Source: an uncultured Clostridia bacterium (GTDB lineage: Bacteria; Bacillota; Clostridia; Oscillospirales; Acutalibacteraceae). From it: a stretch of 8,913 bases of DNA. The stretch lies in contig CALGCE010000172.1 of the NCBI GenBank assembly GCA_937884625.1, positions 1 to 8,913 of the forward strand, written 5' to 3'. This document shows, piece after piece, positions 1-7,788 of this stretch. The notes beneath the pieces were generated by a model that saw only the letters and a list, made by a program, of their open reading frames with translations, had not been told where the DNA came from and made no database searches. A program made the position numbers and the translations under genes. The first letter of the stretch is position 1; each line of letters starts with the position of its first letter.

Positions 1-204
1 CTTCTGACAGGTCGCAACCCTGCTTTTAGGCGGTGTTACCTCTCCCGTAAAATACTTCTTCATAGGTGCCATACCCGAATTTATAAGTAACAGTGATTTA
101 TCATTGTTGGGTACCAAAGAAAAACTGTCAAGTCTTAAATGCCCCTTCTTTTCGAAAAATGACAAAAACTGTTCTCTTAAATCATTAAGTGAAGTCCACT
201 TCAT
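1..204 (-). CDS. alaS: Alanyl-tRNA synthetase, N-terminal fragment (runs off left edge)
   Basis: The first 68 codons of alanyl-tRNA synthetase, the class II enzyme that charges tRNA(Ala) with alanine in the cytoplasm, read leftward in frame to base 1. The translation begins [20 protein letters not shown] and continues with [21 protein letters not shown] and a [12 protein letters not shown] segment. These match the start of the AlaS catalytic domain: motif 1 region and the conserved NSGM/NAGM and R-x-x-TCQK stretches. The full protein is normally about 870-880 residues, so most of it lies outside the window. An in-frame ATG four codons upstream (214-216) is also possible, but AAGG abuts it directly. 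The ATG at 202-204 is about 12 bases from that AAGG and fits the family start better. A consensus promoter sits just upstream. The family call is from recognition of the conserved N-terminus and is firm. Confidence 0.93.
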   Translation of the reverse strand, partial: MKWTSLNDLREQFLSFFEKKGHLRLDSFSLVPNNDKSLLLINSGMAPMKKYFTGEVTPPKSRVATCQK

Positions 205-245
205 TTTCTCATACATCCTTAAATAACAAAATAAAATACCTTGTT

Positions 246-274
246 ATTATAAACCTTTTACCTATTTTTGTCAA
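246..274 (-). promoter_or_regulatory. Sigma-A promoter of alaS
   Basis: On the minus strand TTGACA (269-274) and TATAAT (246-251) are separated by exactly 17 bases, a perfect housekeeping consensus. The expected transcript start near 239 gives a leader of only about 35 bases before the alaS start codon. That is too short for a T-box riboswitch. Confidence 0.9.
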
Positions 275-284
275 CGAAAAAGCA

Positions 285-324
285 GGTTTTAGTTTCTAGT
301 TTTTAGTTTTTAGTTTTTAGAATT
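285..324 (+). repeat. Left heptad array, inverted partner of 1126-1159
   Basis: A 7-base tandem array: AGTTTCT (291-297) followed by three perfect AGTTTTT units (298-318) and AGAATT. Its reverse complement matches bases 1126-1159 closely, including the non-repetitive AATTC border and the degenerate outer unit (AGAAAC here, AGAGAC there). The left copy has one extra heptad. Together the two copies enclose the lipoprotein gene. Confidence 0.85.
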
Positions 325-336
325 AAAACATCGGAA

Positions 337-382
337 ACATAAGGGCAACAAACAGAACCGCCCCCTATGGTATTTTATTTTT
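337..382 (+). terminator. Possible imperfect terminator-like hairpin
   Basis: CATAAGGGC (339-347) can pair imperfectly with GCCCCCTATG (360-369) and is followed by the T-rich stretch GTATTTTATTTTT. The fold is weak (one bulge and unpaired Cs), and no rightward gene precedes it in the window. It may be the remnant of a terminator resembling the one at 1066-1105. Confidence 0.35.
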
Positions 383-384
383 CA

Positions 385-413
385 TTGCAAACTTGTAGAA
401 ACAAGTGTATAAT
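385..413 (+). promoter_or_regulatory. Sigma-A-like promoter of the lipoprotein gene
   Basis: TTGCAA (385-390) and TATAAT (408-413) are 17 bases apart, predicting a start near 420. The spacer contains the inverted repeat ACTTGT-AGAA-ACAAGT (391-406), which fills almost the whole spacer and could be an operator. Confidence 0.75.
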
Positions 414-452
414 CATTATTGAAAATACTATTTTATTTTATGAGGCAAAAAA

Positions 453-992
453 ATGAAGAAACAAATTTTGATTTATTTAATGGTTACACTTGTTATTTTT
501 TTAATTGGGTGTGATAACAATACTAAAAACAACAGTAAAACACAAACCAATTCTGAGCAAACGGAAGAATTAAATGATGAGGACAGATATTTGGATAATT
601 GTGCAAAAGCATGGACCGTTTGTTATGATAGTTGTACTCATTTTGACGAAAGAAATATATCTAAAATTTTTTATGCAAAAGATGATACCGCATATTCTGT
701 GATGTATGGTAAAAATACAGTTACAATAGTCTCAAATTTTTTAGGAACTGATTGCACTTATATTGTTTCCTCTCAATTAAATGAAACTTTGTCAGAGCAT
801 TTCCCATATTACTATAATGATAAATATAAACTTTATATTCACGGTATAGGAACAGAAAATTTTGAAACTGGGTGGTTAAAAGACGGCTGGGACTATGTAA
901 CAGATACTTACATACTTATGGCAGAAATGGATTGTGAAACAATGAATATAGATACTGTCAAAAACTATAAAAATAAGCATTACAAAAATTAA
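453..992 (+). CDS. Small orphan lipoprotein of unknown function
   Basis: A 179-residue protein that I do not recognise. It starts with a lysine pair and a hydrophobic signal segment ending in the lipobox L-I-G-C (residues 17-20). Cys20 should therefore be lipidated after signal peptidase II cleavage and the protein anchored outside the cytoplasmic membrane. A polar Asn/Thr/Glu/Ser-rich linker follows (about 21-45), then a probable globular domain with five further cysteines (50, 57, 61, 101, 161) and many aromatic residues, including YYYNDKY and GWLKDGW. The start is supported by TGAGG seven bases upstream and by a good promoter. Downstream is a hairpin terminator, so the gene appears monocistronic. 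It is more AT-rich by eye than its neighbours and sits between inverted heptad repeats separating alaS from eno, which hints at acquired cargo. The lipoprotein call is firm; the function is unknown. Confidence 0.85.
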   Translation: MKKQILIYLMVTLVIFLIGCDNNTKNNSKTQTNSEQTEELNDEDRYLDNCAKAWTVCYDSCTHFDERNISKIFYAKDDTAYSVMYGKNTVTIVSNFLGTDCTYIVSSQLNETLSEHFPYYYNDKYKLYIHGIGTENFETGWLKDGWDYVTDTYILMAEMDCETMNIDTVKNYKNKHYKN

Positions 993-1022
993 TTAAAGTT
1001 TCTCTGTCCTTTCTTTATTCTT

Positions 1023-1045
1023 TGTAGAAAACACAGTTTTCTACA
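1023..1045. other. Perfect 10-bp inverted repeat
   Basis: TGTAGAAAAC (1023-1032) and GTTTTCTACA (1036-1045) are perfect complements around a 3-base loop. They lie 31 bases after the lipoprotein stop. There is no adjacent T-run on either strand, so it is not a standard terminator. It could protect the mRNA 3' end or bind a protein. Confidence 0.6.
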
Positions 1046-1065
1046 GCATAATGGTGATACTAATT

Positions 1066-1105
1066 TACCGTAGGGAAGCCTTTTACACCTTCCCTACGGT
1101 ATTTT
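1066..1105 (+). terminator. Hairpin terminator of the lipoprotein gene
   Basis: TACCGTAGGGAA (1066-1077) pairs perfectly with TTCCCTACGGTA (1090-1101) around a 12-base loop. TTTT follows on the plus strand. The T-run is short, so termination may be partial. On the minus strand the hairpin is followed by AAATTAG, so it is a weaker candidate for ending eno transcription. Confidence 0.7.
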
Positions 1106-1125
1106 AAAAACAACTAAAAACTTTA

Positions 1126-1158
1126 AATTCTAAAAACTAAAAACTAGAGACTAACAAC

Positions 1159-1159
<1 letters not shown>
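1126..1159 (-). repeat. Right heptad array, inverted partner of 285-324
   Basis: AATTCT, then AAAAACT units at 1132-1138 and 1139-1145, followed by the degenerate AGAGACT and AACAACT. A further isolated AAAAACT lies at 1116-1122. The array touches the eno stop codon (TGA, complement of 1159-1161). It is the reverse complement of 285-324 minus one heptad. Confidence 0.85.
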
Positions 1160-2397
<1,238 letters not shown>

Positions 2398-2507
2398 TTA
2401 AAATTTCTCCCTTATATTTAAACTTTTTATTAATTTACCCTTTAAATTTATTTATATGTATGTTATACTTGTTGTGTATTTAATTTTGGGGGTTGCTGTT
2501 TTTATAA
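2398..2507. promoter_or_regulatory. Divergent eno/rlmB intergenic promoter region
   Basis: A 110-base AT-rich spacer between divergently transcribed genes, so it must hold promoters for both. For the rightward operon, an extended -10 of the form TG-T-TATACT is visible at 2461-2469 with only a weak -35 (TTTAAA, 2441-2446). For eno, the best minus-strand -10 candidates (TATAAC or TATAAA around 2453-2468) lack a convincing -35. The eno Shine-Dalgarno (AAGGGAG) is the complement of roughly 2407-2413. The rlmB start has only GGGGG at 2488-2492, 15 bases away. Confidence 0.55.
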
Positions 2508-3263
2508 ATGGAAGACAAAATCACTGATAAACAAAACAATATAATTTGCGGTAGGAACTCCGTTTTGGAGGCGGTACGTTCAGGCAGAGAAATTGACCGA
2601 CTCCTTGTAGCACACGGTGTGTCGGGCGGTTCTGTTTCTGCAATTATCGCAAAATGTTCTGCAAGAGGTATACTCATTAAGGAAGTAAGTCCGCAAAAAC
2701 TCGATTACTACTGTGCGGGTGCCAATCATCAAGGCGTTGCGGTTATGTTCGCTTCGCAGGAATATTCAAGCGTTGAGGATATACTTAAATTTGCAGAAGA
2801 AAAAAAAGAAAAACCGTTTATAATTATCTGTGACGAAATTGAGGACCCCCACAATCTCGGTGCAATAATACGAACTGCGGAAGCCTGTGGAGTACACGGT
2901 ATTATAATACCAAAACGTCGGTCTGCATCACTTAATGCTACCGTTGCAAAGTCGGCAAGCGGTGCACTTGAATATATGCGTGTTGCAAGGGTAACTAACA
3001 TTTCAAATACTATTGACGAACTTAAAAATAAAGGCATTTGGGTATTTGGTGCCGATATGAACGGTACCGATTACACAAAATTTGACTATAATATTCCCTG
3101 TGCCGTTGTAATCGGAAATGAGGGTAGCGGTATAGGCACTCTTGTTGCAAAAAAGTGTGATGAGATTATCAGTCTGCCGATGTCAGGAAAAATAAATTCT
3201 CTTAATGCATCTGTTGCAGCAGGTGTATTAATGTATGAAGTAGTAAGAAAAAGAAACGTTTAA
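2508..3263 (+). CDS. rlmB: 23S rRNA (guanosine-2'-O)-methyltransferase, TrmH/SpoU family
   Basis: A 251-residue SPOUT methyltransferase that by family transfers a methyl group from S-adenosylmethionine to a ribose 2'-OH; the RlmB type modifies G2251 of 23S rRNA. Residues ~12-85 form the small L30e-like RNA-binding domain, beginning ICGRNSVLEAVRSG and containing NHQGVA (73-78). The catalytic trefoil-knot domain shows motif 1 DPHNLGAIIRTAEA with Arg122, motif 2 VIGNEGSGI with Glu205, and motif 3 LPMSGKINSLNASVAAG with Ser231 and Asn233. Length fits the family (~245-250). A stop codon immediately before the ATG fixes the start at or after 2508. The Shine-Dalgarno is poorly placed, so expression may be low. 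It is the first gene of the rightward cluster, 23 bases before the next start. A paralogous tRNA target cannot be fully excluded, but the length and motif set favour RlmB. Confidence 0.92.
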   Translation: MEDKITDKQNNIICGRNSVLEAVRSGREIDRLLVAHGVSGGSVSAIIAKCSARGILIKEVSPQKLDYYCAGANHQGVAVMFASQEYSSVEDILKFAEEKKEKPFIIICDEIEDPHNLGAIIRTAEACGVHGIIIPKRRSASLNATVAKSASGALEYMRVARVTNISNTIDELKNKGIWVFGADMNGTDYTKFDYNIPCAVVIGNEGSGIGTLVAKKCDEIISLPMSGKINSLNASVAAGVLMYEVVRKRNV

Positions 3264-3286
3264 TAAATTCAAATGGGGACATACTT

Positions 3287-5860
3287 ATGAAGTTTTTTTC
3301 TTCAAAAAGCAATGAAAATGATTTTTTTGAAATGCTCGAAAATTCAGATATTACAGAAGACGGACTAAACGGCAACGAAAACCGTACCCGTCCTTCACAC
3401 GTCTTAACCGCCGAAGAGGTTGAGTCTGACGATATAAATAAGAGTGTTGTTTATTCAAACGGAGATGCACTCAAATCTTTAAAGGACAGAATGACCGATT
3501 CTGCAAACAACGAACAGAAAAATGATAATAAAGACGAACAGAAAAGTCTTTTGCAAAAGTGTAAGCCGTATACGCTTGACGAACAAGGCAACGATATGTC
3601 AAAATCTGCCGAGCCTTTATACAAACTCGAAAGCGTTGCCGATATATTACGGTCAAACGGCGAAAAGGCACTTGACGAACTTTCTAAAAAATACGATATT
3701 TCAATAGACGACTTAGGACATTCTGGGATTGCAAATGTGCAACAAGAGAGTAAACCCATACCAAAAGAAGAGCCAATAAAAGAAGTTGATGTACCTGAAA
3801 AAACCGTTGCATTTGAAAAGTTGGTTACTGACTCAAAAGAAAACATCAGTCCTAAAAAGAGCATAAAACAAATATTCCCCGAAGATGCTATGATTGACGA
3901 GATTGATTTTAATCTTCCCGATATATCGGATATTGACACTAACGTGCAAAAACGTGACGATGATAGTGATAATAATTCTGCCGATACCGCTACAATCCGT
4001 TTTACACCGATAAAAGATAGGCAAAACAACAAAAATCATATAAGTGTAACCAGCATTACAAAACCTATTGATATTACGGGCGAAATTGATGCTATGGAGG
4101 ACATAAGTTCAAGCAGTAATACCGATACGAAATTAGAACTATCCACTTTTGATGAATACTTACCAAATGATGAATACACGTCATTTGAAGATAACAAAAA
4201 ATTCATTCGAAGTTTTTCCCTTAAAAAACGTTCATCATTCATATCGTCGGTAATTTCGGGATTTTGTACGTTTGTTTTGTTGCTTTTCTTTATACCACCT
4301 CTTAATGACATTATTATCAGTATGCCTAAAAATGCAACATTGATTTACGGCACAGTTTTACTTATATCGGTAATAGCAAACTTTAAAATGTTTTTGTCAA
4401 TCGGTAAAGCCTTTACCAAAAACAGCAACAGTGACGGTTTGGCATTAATAACTTCACTTTCTGCAATATGTCTTACAGTAACATCATTTATTACTGACAC
4501 AAGTTCATTTGAAATTGCTTTGCTTGTATGTACAATTCTTTTTGTGCGGTCACTTTGCAGTTTTTACGATATTTCTTCTAAACTCGGCAATTTAAAACAA
4601 ATCGCAACGCAAAACCCCAAAAAAGCAGTTGATTTGATTTCGGACAGTGCGGTAACATTTGCCATGACAAAAAATGCAATTGAAGGCGATGCTCTTATTG
4701 CTGTTCCAAGAAATACGGAATTCGTAGGCGATTTTGTAAAGTATTCAAGTTACGGTGCAAAACTTAACGGTAAACTTAATTTAGTTACAGTAATTTCATT
4801 AATCACCGCCTTAATTTCAGGAATTGTGGCATATACTTATTTTGACGGTATTTTTCACGGACTTTACACTATGACAGTTATACTATCACTTGCTTCAATG
4901 CCTGTTTTGTTCTTTATAGATGTACTTCCAAACTTTTCCGCCTCAAAACGTCTTAACAAAAAAGGTGCGATGATAGCAGGAAAAACCGCCGCAGAAAAAT
5001 TGGAACTTGCTAATGCGGTAGTTGTAAGTTCGACAGATATTTTTCCGTCGGGTACGGTAACACTTCAAAACTTAAAAATACTGTCTGACAACAGTATAGA
5101 CGATACACTTTTAAAAGCCGCATCGCTTACCGATTCCGTAGGCAGTACATTGGCACCGATATTCAAAAAAATTGCAGGTACCAATTCGGCCTACTCTATA
5201 CCTAATTCCGATACCGTAAAATACGAGGAACGGTTAGGTCTTTCGGGTTGGGTTGACGATGAACTGTTATTTATAGGTAACAGAACGCTTATGGAAGCAC
5301 ACGGAATACCGGTACCCAGCATTGAAATTGATAGAAAGATATTAAGAAAAGGCTACTTCCCCGTTTATCTTGCAAGTAAGGGAAAAGCCTGTGCACTTTT
5401 AATAATTCAGTACAGTGTAAATCCCGATGTTGTAAGGGAATTAAAGCAAATAACAAATTTAGGCGTAACGCTGCTTGTTTCAAACTGCGACCCGAATATT
5501 AACGAAGAAATGGTCTGTGATTATTTAGGGCTTTATGATGACTCGGTAAAGATAATGAGTAATGCAGGCGTTCATATGTATAAGAATATTTCCGCTAAAA
5601 CCGATAAATGCTCAGCACCTGCATCTTTCAGAACGGGCAATCTTACATTCATTTCAATTATGAACTGTGCTTCCAGAATGAAAAAGTCTAACCTATTAAT
5701 TTCCGTTATGTACGTTTTATTCTCGGTATTGGGTGCGTTAATATTTATATATTCCGCATTTTCAGGCTCTGCAAATTTAATAAACGGCGTTACGGTGTTT
5801 ATTTACGAACTTTCAGTTACGTTTTTATCATTAATAGCATTTTTAATTAGAAAACCATAA
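3287..5860 (+). CDS. Pseudo-P1B-type ATPase membrane protein with long acidic disordered N-terminus
   Basis: An 857-residue protein. Residues 1-305 are acidic, Asn/Asp/Ser/Lys-rich and probably disordered. Eight hydrophobic segments follow at roughly 317-337, 350-372, 384-402, 407-424, 498-518, 524-548, 802-824 and 829-853. The 4+2+2 spacing, with a short loop after the fourth and a ~250-residue cytoplasmic block after the sixth, is that of P1B heavy-metal ATPases. The block shows P/N-domain remnants: GKTAAEKLELANAVVV before the phosphorylation site, GLSG and GNR (651-666), and NPDVVRELKQITNLGVTLL (712-730). The catalytic motifs are lost. CPC is M538-P539-V540, DKTGT is SSTDI (581-585), the HP pair is S620-T621, TGD is NCD (733-735), and TGE and GDGxND are absent. 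It should not pump ions by the usual mechanism; a structural or sensing role is inference. GGGGA lies seven bases before the ATG. metG follows 14 bases after the stop, so co-transcription is likely. Confidence 0.8.
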   Translation: MKFFSSKSNENDFFEMLENSDITEDGLNGNENRTRPSHVLTAEEVESDDINKSVVYSNGDALKSLKDRMTDSANNEQKNDNKDEQKSLLQKCKPYTLDEQGNDMSKSAEPLYKLESVADILRSNGEKALDELSKKYDISIDDLGHSGIANVQQESKPIPKEEPIKEVDVPEKTVAFEKLVTDSKENISPKKSIKQIFPEDAMIDEIDFNLPDISDIDTNVQKRDDDSDNNSADTATIRFTPIKDRQNNKNHISVTSITKPIDITGEIDAMEDISSSSNTDTKLELSTFDEYLPNDEYTSFEDNKKFIRSFSLKKRSSFISSVISGFCTFVLLLFFIPPLNDIIISMPKNATLIYGTVLLISVIANFKMFLSIGKAFTKNSNSDGLALITSLSAICLTVTSFITDTSSFEIALLVCTILFVRSLCSFYDISSKLGNLKQIATQNPKKAVDLISDSAVTFAMTKNAIEGDALIAVPRNTEFVGDFVKYSSYGAKLNGKLNLVTVISLITALISGIVAYTYFDGIFHGLYTMTVILSLASMPVLFFIDVLPNFSASKRLNKKGAMIAGKTAAEKLELANAVVVSSTDIFPSGTVTLQNLKILSDNSIDDTLLKAASLTDSVGSTLAPIFKKIAGTNSAYSIPNSDTVKYEERLGLSGWVDDELLFIGNRTLMEAHGIPVPSIEIDRKILRKGYFPVYLASKGKACALLIIQYSVNPDVVRELKQITNLGVTLLVSNCDPNINEEMVCDYLGLYDDSVKIMSNAGVHMYKNISAKTDKCSAPASFRTGNLTFISIMNCASRMKKSNLLISVMYVLFSVLGALIFIYSAFSGSANLINGVTVFIYELSVTFLSLIAFLIRKP

Positions 5861-5874
5861 GGAGATAATAAATT

Positions 5875-7788
5875 ATGTGCGAAAAGAAGAAATTTTATAT
5901 AACAACCGCTATTGCGTATACTTCACGCAAACCTCATATAGGTAATGCCTATGATATTGTCCTTGCCGATATGATTGCAAGATATAAAAAGTTAATGGGG
6001 TTTGACGTTTTTTTGATGACCGGCTCGGACGAACACGGACAAAAAATAGAGGAATGTGCAAAACAATCAGGTATAACGCCCAAAGAATACGTTGATAAAA
6101 TATCTTCTGAAATAAAATCCGTATGGGATTCAATGGATACAAAGTACGATAAGTTTATCCGCACTACCGACGAACAACACGAAAAAACGGTACAGAAAAT
6201 ATTCAAAAAACTCTATGAGCAGGGAGATATTTACAAAGGCTCCTATGAAGGCAAATACTGTATACCATGCGAATCGTTTTTTACTGCCTCTCAACTTGTT
6301 GACGGCAAATGTCCCGATTGCGGAAGAGAAGTAACCGACTCAAAGGAAGAAGCATATTTCCTTAAATTAAGCAAGTATCAGGATAAACTTGTAGAGTATT
6401 ATGAGCAAAATCCCGACTTTTTTATGCCGCAATCCCGCAAAAACGAAATGATAAACAACTTTATAAAACCCGGTCTTGCCGACCTTTGTGTATCCCGTTC
6501 GTCTTTCAAATGGGGTATTCCGGTTGACTTTGACGACAAACACGTAATTTATGTATGGATAGATGCACTTTCAAACTATATTACGGGTATCGGTTACGAT
6601 ACCGAAAACAGCAGTGAAACTTACAAAAAGTTATGGCCTGCCGACCTACACGTTATAGGCAAGGATATAGTACGTTTCCATACCATTTATTGGCCTATAA
6701 TTCTTATGGCATTAGGCGAGCCGTTACCAAAGCAGGTACTCGGTCATCCGTGGGTACTTGTAGGTGAAGATAAGATGTCTAAATCAAAGGGCAACGTAAT
6801 TTATGCAGATGAACTTGCAAACCGTTTTTCTTCCGATGCGGTACGTTATTATCTCCTCTCCGAAATGCCGTTTACACAGGACGGAACCATTACCTACGAA
6901 AGTTTTATTACAAAGTTTAATTCCGACCTTGCAAACACATTAGGTAACCTTGTAAACCGTTGTATTGCGATGACCAATAAGTATTTTGGCGGAAATGTGT
7001 CAAAGCCTGACAGTACCAATAATTTAGATAAAGAACTTATAGATTTTGCAAACGATACTATCAGTAAATATTACTCCCTTATGGACAGTTATCACAACGC
7101 AGACGCCTGTGAGGCGGTTATGAACTTTGCAAAACGTTGCAATAAATATATTGATGAAACTGCACCTTGGGTACTTGCAAAGGATGAGAGTTCTCTCCCC
7201 CGTCTTTCTGCCGTTCTTTACAATCTGTTAGAGTGTATAAGACTGCTTGGCATTATGCTATCCCCAATTATTCCGAAAAGTTCAAAATCAATAACAGAGC
7301 AGTTAAATAATGATGATTATACATTAAACTTCGGTAAAACAGATGAATTTACCGTAGGCGAAGCAAAACCACTGTTTGCAAGAATAGATATGGAAAAAGC
7401 ACTTTCAGAAATTGAGGCAGAACAAAAAGCCAAAGAAGTTACAGAAAATGTTACTACACTATCGCAAATATCAATAGAAGATTTTGCAAAGGTTGAACTT
7501 CTTACTGCTAAAATTGTTAAATGTGAGCCGATACCAAAGGCTAAAAAACTCTTAAAATTAACACTTGATGACGGTAGCGGTAAAGAAAGAATTGTCGCAT
7601 CGGGCATTGCAAAGTGGTACACACCGGATAGTCTTATAGGTCATACCGTAATAGTTGTATCCAACCTAAAACCTGCCGTTTTGTGCGGTACACAGTCAAA
7701 CGGTATGATACTTGCCGCCGACTGTTCCGATGATGTAGTAAAGGTTATATTTACCGATGATATTCCAACAGGCTGTAAAATAAGATGA
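5875..7788 (+). CDS. metG: Methionyl-tRNA synthetase with C-terminal tRNA-binding domain
   Basis: This class I synthetase charges tRNA(Met), including the initiator, in the cytoplasm. In the 637-residue product the Rossmann fold carries PHIGN (20-24; the HIGH signature), TGSDEHGQK (49-57) and WIDALSNY (228-235), and ends with KMSKS (300-304). The inserted connective peptide holds a zinc knuckle with Cys129/Cys132 and Cys146/Cys149. The helical anticodon-binding domain follows, with ETAPW ending at Trp432. Residues ~533-637 form an OB-fold tRNA-binding module of the Trbp111/EMAPII type, seen as AKIVKCEPIP, LVLDDG-like LTLDDGSG, IVASGIAKWY and SNGMILAA. This extra domain is common in Firmicutes MetRS and normally promotes dimerisation and tRNA affinity. 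A strong AAGGAGA overlaps the previous stop codon nine bases upstream of the ATG, so it is well translated within the operon. Its TGA overlaps the tatD ATG. Confidence 0.96.
   Translation: MCEKKKFYITTAIAYTSRKPHIGNAYDIVLADMIARYKKLMGFDVFLMTGSDEHGQKIEECAKQSGITPKEYVDKISSEIKSVWDSMDTKYDKFIRTTDEQHEKTVQKIFKKLYEQGDIYKGSYEGKYCIPCESFFTASQLVDGKCPDCGREVTDSKEEAYFLKLSKYQDKLVEYYEQNPDFFMPQSRKNEMINNFIKPGLADLCVSRSSFKWGIPVDFDDKHVIYVWIDALSNYITGIGYDTENSSETYKKLWPADLHVIGKDIVRFHTIYWPIILMALGEPLPKQVLGHPWVLVGEDKMSKSKGNVIYADELANRFSSDAVRYYLLSEMPFTQDGTITYESFITKFNSDLANTLGNLVNRCIAMTNKYFGGNVSKPDSTNNLDKELIDFANDTISKYYSLMDSYHNADACEAVMNFAKRCNKYIDETAPWVLAKDESSLPRLSAVLYNLLECIRLLGIMLSPIIPKSSKSITEQLNNDDYTLNFGKTDEFTVGEAKPLFARIDMEKALSEIEAEQKAKEVTENVTTLSQISIEDFAKVELLTAKIVKCEPIPKAKKLLKLTLDDGSGKERIVASGIAKWYTPDSLIGHTVIVVSNLKPAVLCGTQSNGMILAADCSDDVVKVIFTDDIPTGCKIR

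Noticed and set aside
291..320. Telomere-like or CRISPR-like tandem repeat (AGTTTTT heptads)
   Set aside because: Only three perfect units without spacers, at an internal chromosomal position; an AT-rich simple array paired with an inverted copy fits better.
205..452. T-box riboswitch for alaS
   Set aside because: The promoter lies too close to the start codon and no specifier stem or antiterminator TGGNACC-type box was seen.
3451..4032. Long open frame on the minus strand opposite the pseudo-ATPase tail
   Set aside because: It lies opposite the low-complexity acidic region; Ser/Asp-rich codons on the coding strand create open antisense frames. No Shine-Dalgarno or recognisable motif was seen.
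3287..5860. Functional heavy-metal exporter annotation
   Set aside because: No phosphorylatable Asp, CPC, TGE or GDGxND motif is present, so active transport by the P-type cycle is not supported.
5841..5874. Separate promoter or leader for metG
   Set aside because: Only 14 bases separate the genes, and the Shine-Dalgarno overlaps the preceding stop; co-transcription explains it.
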